A DNA stretch of 64,000 nucleotides from contig OZ243941.1 in the NCBI GenBank assembly GCA_965214205.1, positions 2,170,001-2,234,000 of the forward strand, written 5' to 3'. Both the position numbers and the translations under genes were made by a program. This DNA comes from G963663315 sp965214205 (GTDB taxonomy: Bacteria > Pseudomonadota > Gammaproteobacteria > Arenicellales > Poriferihabitantaceae). The notes beneath the pieces are model-generated. The model saw nothing but the letters and a program-made list of their open reading frames with translations. It was not told the DNA's origin and made no database searches. Positions 34,074-42,281 of the stretch are shown piece after piece (the first letter of the stretch is position 1; each line of letters opens with the position of its first letter).

Positions 34074-35600
34074 TCACTGATTGACGGCAGTCCGGCTTGC
34101 CGACTCCGGACCGATTTCGAGATCCAGTCCATAACCCATTGATTCAAAAATCGTCTCTTCATTTTCGAGATCGAATACGGTGAGGGGACGCTCCTTGCTC
34201 CAATCCTTCGGCAATGAAACAATGACCTGCCTGTTGCTGACCTTGATCTGGATACGGGATAATTTCGCGTCCGAGCGGCTGCGGTAAAACAACACAGCCA
34301 ACCGAAACAGGATAATCAGCCTGGTCACCCGCGGAACCCATTCATCGGGCAATCTCGCAATAGCCTCATTATCCGGCTTCAGTCGATGACATCTGACCAG
34401 CAGCGCCAGGATTTTCTGGATCTGCCGGGAGAAGCCATCCAGGTCGCTGTTCTCGATGATGTAGGCGCTATGCAGGTGATACTGATCGTAGGAAACCGAA
34501 ATCCCGATCTCATGCAACTGCGCCGACCAGTAAAGCAACTTGTAATTCAGCTCTTCCTGCAGCTCCCAGTCATTGCTGACCTGCTCCAGAAAACGAACGG
34601 CCAGACTCCGTACACGTTTCACCTGCTCCGGGTCGGTTTTGAACTGGGTTACCAGCGCGGCCACCCCGTGGAATCTCGAATCCTCATTATGCAGCCGACC
34701 AATCAGGTCATAGGCGACCCCTTCTCTCAGGGCGCCCTGGGATATATCCATCCTGTTGATGCCGAGCTCCTTGAAGATGGTCGAAAGAATCACGAACCCG
34801 GCCGCGAACACCGGTTTTCGTTGATCTGAAACATAACTGAGTGATTGACTGTTTTTCGAGGCCAGAATCCATTTCTTCACGACCGCCATGCTTTTTGCGG
34901 AAAGCCAGTCCTGCTCGATGCCCATCTCCCTCGCAACCATGTCCACCGCCTTGATCGTTCCCGATGTACCGACAACTTCCTGCCATTTCAACTTGCGGTA
35001 GGCGTTGATAACCGGCTGCAATTCAATTGAAACGAGATTCCTGGCCCGCCTGAACCGGGACTTGGTGATATTGCCATCGCCAAAAACACCTCGAGTCAGG
35101 CTGACACAGCCGATTTCAAGACTGTCCATGTGCAATGGTTTATGGCTTTTTCCGACAATCAGTTCGGTGCTGCCGCCGCCAATATCCACCACCAGCCTTT
35201 GTTTGCCGCGAGTGGATAGGTCAAACGCGGCGCCAAGATAAACCAGCCGCGCCTCCTCATGCCCGGAAACCACGGAAATCGGGTGTCCGAGAGCCGCTTC
35301 CGCCCGTTTCAGGAAGGCATCGCTGTTTTGCGCGTTCCTCAGGGTATTGGTGCCGACCGCCCGTATTCGGTGAACGGGAATCTCATTCAGCCATTGACGG
35401 AATCTGTGCAGGCATTCCAGCGCCCGGTCCTGGGCTTCCCCGGATAAATTCCCCTCTGGATCAAGACCCGCGTTCAACCGGACCATTTCCTTCACCTGGT
35501 CCATGATTTTTATACTGCCGTGATCACCCACATCGGCAATCACCATGTGAAAACTGTTCGACCCGAGATCTACCGCAGCGACAAAACTCTCTTTACCCAT
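34074..35600 (-). CDS. ppx: Ppx/GppA phosphatase (exopolyphosphatase)
   Basis: A 508-residue Ppx/GppA family enzyme that releases phosphate from polyphosphate or pppGpp. The actin-like ATPase fold shows VAAVDLGSNSFHMVIADV at the N-terminus and VDIGGGSTELIVG near 139. The C-terminal part is an HD-like helical domain (LLYWSAQLHEIGISVSYDQYHLHSAY near 365), as in long exopolyphosphatases. It lies 62 bp after rseB on the same strand and its stop is 3 bp from the convergent mutase gene. With ppk at 51.4 kb it gives a polyphosphate synthesis/degradation pair, though in separate loci. Confidence 0.92.
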   Translation of the reverse strand: MGKESFVAAVDLGSNSFHMVIADVGDHGSIKIMDQVKEMVRLNAGLDPEGNLSGEAQDRALECLHRFRQWLNEIPVHRIRAVGTNTLRNAQNSDAFLKRAEAALGHPISVVSGHEEARLVYLGAAFDLSTRGKQRLVVDIGGGSTELIVGKSHKPLHMDSLEIGCVSLTRGVFGDGNITKSRFRRARNLVSIELQPVINAYRKLKWQEVVGTSGTIKAVDMVAREMGIEQDWLSAKSMAVVKKWILASKNSQSLSYVSDQRKPVFAAGFVILSTIFKELGINRMDISQGALREGVAYDLIGRLHNEDSRFHGVAALVTQFKTDPEQVKRVRSLAVRFLEQVSNDWELQEELNYKLLYWSAQLHEIGISVSYDQYHLHSAYIIENSDLDGFSRQIQKILALLVRCHRLKPDNEAIARLPDEWVPRVTRLIILFRLAVLFYRSRSDAKLSRIQIKVSNRQVIVSLPKDWSKERPLTVFDLENEETIFESMGYGLDLEIGPESASRTAVNQ

Positions 35601-35662
35601 TCAAAACATGCACAAGAATAACCCGCGGCTATCATACCCCGAACTACCCCCGCGAACCACCA

Positions 35663-36640
35663 TCAAACGCCGGGTTGAACGCCCATCGCGACCGCCTTTA
35701 CGGTTTGTGCGGGAACTTCGCCCATCACGGTGACCAGATGATTCCCGGTACGGGCGCGGTAGGCGTGCACCGCGCCCATCCGACTCGGACCCATCATCTC
35801 ATTCTGATCCTGGCCGGTTTCCTTGATAAACACCGACAACGAAGACAACCCGTCCGAATAGACAAAGTGCTCGATTTCACCCTTTCCCATCGGCGACATC
35901 CTGCGAAAATAATTACTCAACTGATAACCGTCAGGAAGCTCTGCAACCGACCACCCGGAAGATTCGGAAGACTCAAAAGACTCGGATATCGGCTCCGGAT
36001 TGCTGAATAACCGCAAATTTTCAGTGTTGCTCACCGGGGCTAGTTGGGCATTCATGATAGGCCCGTTTATCTCGATATCGGCCAGCAGGTATTGCCCAAG
36101 AACCTCGCCGTCCCGACCGATCAGGTCCGATCTCAAAAGCAGACCGGACCGCTTATCCGCCCACAGGATATATCCATAGCGCCAGACATCATGCGGGATC
36201 ACCTTGATCATGACCGCCATCCGGTCAGCAATCCGCTCCTCGCCCCCCTCCTCGAACGCATAGTTCTTCCCCAACTGATCAAGGTTGCCGGGAAGGATTC
36301 CCGGGAATCCGCTGGTCTCAGCCCGCCAGTAATCCTGCACCACCATGTTCTGATCCGGCATATAACACCAGACCTTGTCCTTGTCGCGAATAATTTCTCT
36401 GGCTTCTCCGTTCAGTGAATAGATGCGTTCCTGCATCATGCCGTCCTGAACCCTGCGCGCAACCTCCATGACCTTGATTTCACCATCACTGGCATAAACC
36501 AGCGTACCGGAAAAACTGACATCCGCGGCCGCCTTGTTGATTTTCATCAGCCAATCGGATGCGTCCGCAAAAACATGAGCCGGGAATAACCCGGCCACAA
36601 GGACGACTACCGCCCGGCGGATAAAACCCGGTCCCGTCAC
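35663..36640 (-). CDS. rseB: Sigma-E regulatory protein RseB/MucB
   Basis: A 325-residue periplasmic RseB/MucB protein that binds RseA and protects it from cleavage, and senses lipid or lipopolysaccharide signals. A signal peptide (FIRRAVVVLVAGLFPAHVFA) is followed by the lipoprotein-like N-domain (DVSFSGTLVYASDGEI...) and the smaller C-domain from ~225 (LPDGYQLSNYFRRM; EHFVYSDGLSSLSVFIKE). The start is a GTG at 36640, 31 bp after rseA. Length is normal. No degP/mucD gene follows, unlike many gammaproteobacteria; ppx lies there instead. Confidence 0.9.
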   Translation of the reverse strand: MTGPGFIRRAVVVLVAGLFPAHVFADASDWLMKINKAAADVSFSGTLVYASDGEIKVMEVARRVQDGMMQERIYSLNGEAREIIRDKDKVWCYMPDQNMVVQDYWRAETSGFPGILPGNLDQLGKNYAFEEGGEERIADRMAVMIKVIPHDVWRYGYILWADKRSGLLLRSDLIGRDGEVLGQYLLADIEINGPIMNAQLAPVSNTENLRLFSNPEPISESFESSESSGWSVAELPDGYQLSNYFRRMSPMGKGEIEHFVYSDGLSSLSVFIKETGQDQNEMMGPSRMGAVHAYRARTGNHLVTVMGEVPAQTVKAVAMGVQPGV

Positions 36641-36671
36641 AGCGCCCGGATTACGTCAGGATAATGGAAAT

Positions 36672-37256
36672 TCATCGGACCAGCGTCTGATTGCCGACCA
36701 AAACCATGTGGGCGAGCAAACCATTAAAGGCCGGAGAAGCGGTGAATTCCCCGTGTCCGGCCAGCAACTCGTTAAACTCCATGACGGGCGGCCCTGAACC
36801 GGTCTGGTCACCGGCCTGGTCAATAACGTGATCAACAGCCGGAGCCGCGGCCTGATCAACGGCGGCGACCGTGCCATACCGGGCTGAATCGTCGATCGGC
36901 CCCAGTGTAATCATCGCAACGACAGCCAGAGACGCGGCCAGCGCGAACAATCCGACCGGTTTCCACATGCCGGTCCCGGACGACCCGGATCCGGCAATCC
37001 GATTGTCCCTGGTCAACGGACGCAGAGCGATTACGGTCGGCTCCGCCTGCAGACGCGCCCGGATCCTGTCCGTCAGGTCGGTCCCGACCCGGTCAATATC
37101 ACCGCGCGTGATATCCCCGATCATCTGATAGCGCTGCCAGGTCCTGCCCGCCGACTCATGGCGGATCATCTCATCAATAACCGACCCTTGCTGACCCGCG
37201 TCCAGTTCCTGATCAATCAGTTGTGAAATTCTTTCGTTCATTTTTCGGTTTTTCAA
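36672..37256 (-). CDS. rseA: Anti-sigma-E factor RseA
   Basis: A 194-residue anti-sigma factor. The cytoplasmic N-domain (MNERISQLIDQELDAG; TWQRYQMIGDITRGDI) matches RseA_N, which binds RpoE. A single transmembrane helix lies near residues 100-118 (PVGLFALAASLAVVAMITLG), and the periplasmic part (VMEFNELLAGHGEF) should contact RseB. The TTG at 37256 is preferred as the start: GGAGGA lies 4 bases upstream, while the ATG at 37241 has no ribosome site. It sits between rpoE and rseB, as expected for a sigma-E operon. Confidence 0.88.
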   Translation of the reverse strand: MKNRKMNERISQLIDQELDAGQQGSVIDEMIRHESAGRTWQRYQMIGDITRGDIDRVGTDLTDRIRARLQAEPTVIALRPLTRDNRIAGSGSSGTGMWKPVGLFALAASLAVVAMITLGPIDDSARYGTVAAVDQAAAPAVDHVIDQAGDQTGSGPPVMEFNELLAGHGEFTASPAFNGLLAHMVLVGNQTLVR

Positions 37257-37348
37257 GATATCCTCCAGTCTCCCCGGTTAGAGCCATCCAGTCACAACAA
37301 GTTCACATCCGTTTCCGTTTTTATGAACATTTTTCACTCGCATACCGG

Positions 37349-37936
37349 TCAGAACCGCCCGTCGACCAGATGCGAGATTGATTTTTCAATCGCTTCGCGG
37401 GCCCGGAATATCCTGGAGCGCACGGTTCCGACCGGACAGCGCATGGCGACCGCGATATCCTCATAACTCAATCCGTCCATTTCCCGCAGCAGGATGGCTT
37501 CCTTCAGTTCATCGGACAGATCGTTGATCGCTTTTTTTACCGCTGCCACCAGGTCGTCATTCTCCAGCATCTCCACCGGAGTATTGAATTCAGTCAAACG
37601 CTCCCCGCCCTGTCGGTACGACATCTCCTCCACATCGACATCCTGGAGAGGGGGCTGCCGCCCGGCGGCGACCAGATGGTTTTTCGCCGCATTGACTGCG
37701 ATGCGGTACAGCCATGTGTAAAACGCGCTGTCCCCGCGAAATTTCCCGAGCGCCCGGTACGCCCTGATAAAGGCTTCCTGAACGACATCCTCCTGTTCCG
37801 ACGGGTCTCTGATGAAACGACTGACCAGCTTCCTGATGCGGTACTGATACTTGCGGACAAGCAGATCAAAAGCCTTCTTGTCCCCTTTCCGGACTCGCTC
37901 AACCAAAACCAGGTCCGTGTCGGAATTGTCCCTCAT
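37349..37936 (-). CDS. rpoE: Extracytoplasmic-stress sigma factor RpoE
   Basis: A 195-residue group 4 (ECF) sigma factor of the RpoE/AlgU type. Region 2 is LVRKYQYRIRKLVSRFIRDP followed by QEDVVQEAFIRAYRAL; region 4 is LKEAILLREMDGLSYEDIA with the helix-turn-helix CPVGTVRSRIFRAREAI. It is followed by rseA and rseB. Only 12 bp separate it from recJ upstream, so it either shares recJ transcripts or has a promoter inside recJ. It directs envelope-stress genes and is held inactive by RseA. Confidence 0.95.
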   Translation of the reverse strand: MRDNSDTDLVLVERVRKGDKKAFDLLVRKYQYRIRKLVSRFIRDPSEQEDVVQEAFIRAYRALGKFRGDSAFYTWLYRIAVNAAKNHLVAAGRQPPLQDVDVEEMSYRQGGERLTEFNTPVEMLENDDLVAAVKKAINDLSDELKEAILLREMDGLSYEDIAVAMRCPVGTVRSRIFRAREAIEKSISHLVDGRF

Positions 37937-37948
37937 GCCCCGTTCCGC

Positions 37949-39724
37949 TCAGACCGGCTCAAGATATTCGACAACCAGTTGCAGGGATTTTCTTCCCCGA
38001 AAGTGATTAACATCCAGTTTATACACCGCGCGCACTCGTTCGATATCGGGTTCAACCTGACCCGGTTGCAGCGCCTTGAACGCGATAGCCTCGAACCGAG
38101 TCTCCCGGCTCACCGGCTGCAACGTCATCCGCAAATGAGCCTGCCCGACCACCCGACAGTCCAGTACGACAAATTCACCATCGAACCGGGGCGACGGGAA
38201 TCCCTGACCCCAGGGCATGGCGTCCCGGATCAGTTCCGCATTGTCGAGGTTGATTTCTTCCGGTTCCAGTTCGCCGTCGGTGTCAATCGCGCTGCTGACA
38301 CCGGCCCGGTCATAATGCGCAGCCACTTTCGCATGGAATCTTTCCCGGAATTGATCATAACCGGATGACCGAATGGTCAGGCCCGCCGCCATCGCATGTC
38401 CGCCGAATCTCTCGATCAGCCCGCTGTTTTCCAGGGCAATGTCCTCCAGCAGGTCCTTGATATGCAGTCCGACTACAGACCGGGCGGAGCCGGTCAGGTC
38501 TCCATTGCGGGTATTCGCGAAAGCAATCACCGGCTGATTGGTTTTTTCCTTGATGCGGGAGGCGACCAGCCCGCTGACCCCCTGATGCCAGCCCGCGTCA
38601 TACAGACAGAATCCCGTGGCCGCCCCATTACCGCCCGCTCCGATTTCACCCTGCTCGGCCATCAGGCGGCTGACAATTTCCAGCGCCCGATCCTGCATGT
38701 CCTTTTCTATTTTTTTCCTTTGTTCATTCATAAGGTCGAGTTGACGGGCATATTCACGCGCAACGGCGGCGTCCCCGGCCAGCAGACATTCGATTCCGGT
38801 CGAAATATTGTCCAGACGTCCGGCGGCATTCAGCCGGGGAGCGATGACGAACCCAAAATCCGAAGAAACCATGCGCCGATAATCCCGGCCTCCGACTTCC
38901 AGTAACGCCAGTATCCCCGGACGGCATTTACCGGACCGGATTCTCAGGAGTCCGTTGGCAACCAGAATCCGGTTATTCTGATCCAGCGGCACCATATCCG
39001 CGACCGTGCCCAGGGCAACCAGATCAACCAGGCCGCCCAGATTGGGAATCGGAATCCGCGTTTTTTCAAACCAGCCAGCCGATTTGAGTTTCGCCCGGAC
39101 CAGTAACAGCAGATAGAACATCACCCCGACGCCGGCAATGACCTTGCTCGGAAATTCGCAGTCCGGCTGATTCGGATTCAGTATCGCGTCCACCGCTGGC
39201 AGTTCCCCCGCCGGAAGATGATGGTCAGTAATGATTACGGTCACCCCGTTGCTTTTCAACAGGGCGGCTCCATCCACACCGTTGATGCCGGTATCCACGG
39301 TAATCACGACATCGGGGCTTTCCCGCAAGGCCACTTTCGCGATTTCCGGCGACAGCCCATAGCCGTGTTCGAAACGGTCCGGCACAAGATAATCAACCTC
39401 ATCCAGCCCCATGGATCGCAACCCGGACAACGCCAGCGCGACAGCGGTCGCGCCATCCGTATCATAATCCCCGATAACCAGTACACGCCTGCCCGTCTCA
39501 ATCGCGTCACAAACCAGAGCGGCGGCGGTCGCGCCGTCCTTTAGCGAATCCGGCCTGTATAAACCGGACAGAGAGAGGCTCAGTTCCGATACATGACCGA
39601 TCTGTCGATTCTCGAATATCCTTTTCAAAAGAGGCGCTATTTCCGGTTCACCCGTATTCCCGTCATCATCAAGACGACAGTCGGAAACCCGACGCCGAAT
39701 TGACTTTTTCCCATATTCAAACAA
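37949..39724 (-). CDS. recJ: Single-stranded-DNA-specific exonuclease RecJ
   Basis: A 591-residue RecJ, a 5'-3' single-strand exonuclease used in recombination and mismatch repair. The DHH-family motifs are VIGDYDTDGATAVALAL near residue 83, VDTGINGVDGAALL near 142 and IITDHHLPAGELPAVDAILN near 163; the DHHA1 motif GHAMAAGL lies near 450. Length is normal (~580). The start is a TTG at 39724 with a GGGGGAG ribosome site; no ATG fits in frame. It leads the minus-strand run recJ-rpoE-rseA-rseB-ppx. Confidence 0.94.
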   Translation of the reverse strand: MFEYGKKSIRRRVSDCRLDDDGNTGEPEIAPLLKRIFENRQIGHVSELSLSLSGLYRPDSLKDGATAAALVCDAIETGRRVLVIGDYDTDGATAVALALSGLRSMGLDEVDYLVPDRFEHGYGLSPEIAKVALRESPDVVITVDTGINGVDGAALLKSNGVTVIITDHHLPAGELPAVDAILNPNQPDCEFPSKVIAGVGVMFYLLLLVRAKLKSAGWFEKTRIPIPNLGGLVDLVALGTVADMVPLDQNNRILVANGLLRIRSGKCRPGILALLEVGGRDYRRMVSSDFGFVIAPRLNAAGRLDNISTGIECLLAGDAAVAREYARQLDLMNEQRKKIEKDMQDRALEIVSRLMAEQGEIGAGGNGAATGFCLYDAGWHQGVSGLVASRIKEKTNQPVIAFANTRNGDLTGSARSVVGLHIKDLLEDIALENSGLIERFGGHAMAAGLTIRSSGYDQFRERFHAKVAAHYDRAGVSSAIDTDGELEPEEINLDNAELIRDAMPWGQGFPSPRFDGEFVVLDCRVVGQAHLRMTLQPVSRETRFEAIAFKALQPGQVEPDIERVRAVYKLDVNHFRGRKSLQLVVEYLEPV

Positions 39725-39793
39725 CCTGTCTCCCCCAATTCAGTCCCCGGACACGGAATGATACCGCATCTCGACCATCATCACCCTACCCAA

Positions 39794-39817
39794 CCGTCAC
39801 ATCGTGGATTCCCGCCT
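39794..39817. repeat. Degenerate half copy of the dispersed palindrome
   Basis: In the 108-bp gap between recJ and the DMGDH-like gene, CCGTCAC and then TCGTGGATTCCCGCCT (39802-39817) match the left arm and centre of the element at 12791-12828. The right arm is replaced by unrelated sequence, so it could no longer fold the same hairpin. Confidence 0.4.
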
Positions 39818-39832
39818 CCGCCACCCGCATTG

Positions 39833-42280
39833 TCATCCGCTCCGGGGCAACCTGCTGTCCGGGTCATACGCAGGTTCCCCGATCAGGCGCGCCGAACACA
39901 TCCGGCCCAGAATTTCCACGAAAAGAGACTCCTTCCACTCCGCCGCGTCCGCTGGGAGGGACAGGAATGCCAGAGTCCGGCCCACCCGGTGCCCGTAGGC
40001 GCCGGAAATCGCCACACCAACCCTCTCCCCTTCCCGAAACACCGCCTCTCCGCCGATGATGTCGCTATCCACGGTATCCACTTCCGCGTAAAGGAAGCGG
40101 CGTCCGATACCGGTTTCGCGCTGCCTCACCAGCGCGTCCCGACCAATAAAATCGCGGTTTTCCAGAACGACAAACCGATCCAGACCCAGTTCCCAGGCCG
40201 TGTTCTCCACCGTCAGTTCGCCGCCCCAGGCTTTACTGGCCTTTTCCATACGCATACTGTTCATGGCATAAAAACCGAAATCCACGGGCGGCGCGGCGCC
40301 ACTCCCAGCCCCAGCCACACCATTCCCGGCCACCCCTTTCAACGCATCATACAAAACGGCCTGATCATCCATGTCGTGGTGCAATTCCCAACCAGACTCG
40401 CCGGTATAACTAACACGCATGGCCAGCGTAGTCTTTCCGGCTACCCGGATCGTTTTCGCGGTCAGCCACGGGAAAGCCGCGTTACCCAAGTCCGCATCGG
40501 TCAGCCGCGACAGAATATCCTGCGAGGCGGGACCGGCGAGTCCGAGGACGCCGCGCCGCCGGGTAACGTTCTCGATGACCACATCCGCGCCTTCGGGCCG
40601 GTGTCCATGAAGCCAGTCCAGATGATGCCTCTGTGCAGCGGCGGCGCAGACCAGATAATACACACTGTTCTCCAGCCGAGTGACCGTAAACTCGCACTCC
40701 ACCGTACCCTTCGGATTGAGGCAATGGCAGAGGCGTATCCCGCCCGTCCGCTCCGGCAACCGGTTGGCGGACAGAGTATCCAGAAACGCGGCGGCGTCCG
40801 TTCCACTAACCAGCAGTTTGCTGAATCCGGAAAGATCAATGACTCCGGCATACTCTGATACCGCCTTCGCTTCCCGCGCCGCGGCATCGAACCATGCAGT
40901 GCGGTGAAAACTGAGAGTGTGCGGCTCATCCCTGACCGCGAACCAGTTGGCCCGCTCCCAGCCGTAGACACAGCCGAAGCGGGCGCCGGCCTGTTTCAGA
41001 CGGTCGTATATCGGCGTGGTTTTCGCCGGTCGTCCGGCGGGGCGTTCTTCCAGCGGGTAATGGGTGGCAAACTGCATGGCGAATACCTCGACCGCTTTAT
41101 CGACCCGATAATCACGGTCAGCGTAATCCCCGAACCGCCGCGGGTCGAACAGCCCCATGTGCATGGGCGGCTGCCCCTCGACCATCCATTCCGCCAGCAA
41201 CCTGCCCGCCCCCGCTCCTTCGCCGATACCGAAACCGCTGCCACAGGCGAGCCAGACATTCCGTAGCCCCGGCGCGGGACCGATCAACGGCTGACCATCC
41301 GCGCAATAACTCACCGGGCCGTGCACCATGGCGCGGATACCCGCCTCCGCCAGTACCGGGATGCGCTCCATCGCGTCCGCCATCAAATGCGCCACCCGTT
41401 CAGGTTCGGCATCGAACAGTTCCATGCCAAAATCCTCCGGCGCCCCGTCCACCGACCAGACCTGCGGCGTTTCCTCATAAGCGCCGAGAATCAGGCCATC
41501 CCGCTCGCGGCGGGTATACCATTGGTAGTCATGGTGACGCACCAGAGGAATACTGTCCGGCGCGCAGGCGGCTATGTCCGGGTGATCCTCGGTGACGAGA
41601 TACTGATGCAGCATCGGCGTGATCGGCAGATCAAGGCCAAGCAGCTGACCCACCTGATTGGCCCAGAAGCCCACCGCGATCACCACATGCTCGGCTGTGA
41701 TCTCATGCTCCGGCGTTTGCAGCCGCCATTCCCCGGAAAGAGTCCGGTCGATGGCCAGCGCCGGATTGTTGCGGAGAATGCGCGCGCCGCCCGCCCGCGC
41801 CAGGCGTGCCATGGCGTGAGTGACCTGGGCCGGATCGACATAGCCGTCGGTGGGTTCGTACAGCGCTCCAGACAGACCCCCGGTTTCCATGAGCGGGAAG
41901 ACTTCGGAAATTTCGGACGGGCCGATCAACTCGAAATCAATGCCCATCTGCCGCCCCACGGAAATGCCGTGACGAAATTCATCCAGGCGATCCCGGTCAT
42001 GAGTTACGCGCAGGCCCGCGCAACGATGATAGCCCGTGGATTCGACCCCCTCCTCCTCCAGCCGCCGATAAAGATCGGTACTGAACTGACGCATGAACAG
42101 GTGGGTCGGGCTGAAGCTGTAATGGGTGCAGAAACCCGCCGCGTGCCAGGTCGAGCCAGCAGTCAGTTCCGACTTCTCGATCAGGGTCACATCGCGCCAG
42201 CCCTTTTCCACCAGTTGCATCAGCAGACCGCAGCCGTAGATACCGCCGCCAATGATGGCGACCCGTGTATGACTGGTCAT
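39833..42280 (-). CDS. Dimethylglycine dehydrogenase-like FAD/GcvT oxidoreductase
   Basis: An 815-residue protein of the DMGDH/sarcosine dehydrogenase family. The N-terminal FAD domain has VAIIGGGIYGCGLLMQLVEK and GSTWHAAGF, whose histidine matches the covalent-flavin site of DMGDH. The central FAO_M-like linker and the GcvT folate-binding domain (from ~430; GVIDLSGFSKLLVSG) and its C-domain (GRTLAFLSLP) follow. Such enzymes oxidise N-methyl groups and pass formaldehyde to tetrahydrofolate. It starts 1 bp after the MttB-like gene, suggesting sequential demethylation (for example betaine to dimethylglycine to sarcosine), which is inference. Confidence 0.88.
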   Translation of the reverse strand: MTSHTRVAIIGGGIYGCGLLMQLVEKGWRDVTLIEKSELTAGSTWHAAGFCTHYSFSPTHLFMRQFSTDLYRRLEEEGVESTGYHRCAGLRVTHDRDRLDEFRHGISVGRQMGIDFELIGPSEISEVFPLMETGGLSGALYEPTDGYVDPAQVTHAMARLARAGGARILRNNPALAIDRTLSGEWRLQTPEHEITAEHVVIAVGFWANQVGQLLGLDLPITPMLHQYLVTEDHPDIAACAPDSIPLVRHHDYQWYTRRERDGLILGAYEETPQVWSVDGAPEDFGMELFDAEPERVAHLMADAMERIPVLAEAGIRAMVHGPVSYCADGQPLIGPAPGLRNVWLACGSGFGIGEGAGAGRLLAEWMVEGQPPMHMGLFDPRRFGDYADRDYRVDKAVEVFAMQFATHYPLEERPAGRPAKTTPIYDRLKQAGARFGCVYGWERANWFAVRDEPHTLSFHRTAWFDAAAREAKAVSEYAGVIDLSGFSKLLVSGTDAAAFLDTLSANRLPERTGGIRLCHCLNPKGTVECEFTVTRLENSVYYLVCAAAAQRHHLDWLHGHRPEGADVVIENVTRRRGVLGLAGPASQDILSRLTDADLGNAAFPWLTAKTIRVAGKTTLAMRVSYTGESGWELHHDMDDQAVLYDALKGVAGNGVAGAGSGAAPPVDFGFYAMNSMRMEKASKAWGGELTVENTAWELGLDRFVVLENRDFIGRDALVRQRETGIGRRFLYAEVDTVDSDIIGGEAVFREGERVGVAISGAYGHRVGRTLAFLSLPADAAEWKESLFVEILGRMCSARLIGEPAYDPDSRLPRSG

Positions 42281-42281
42281 G

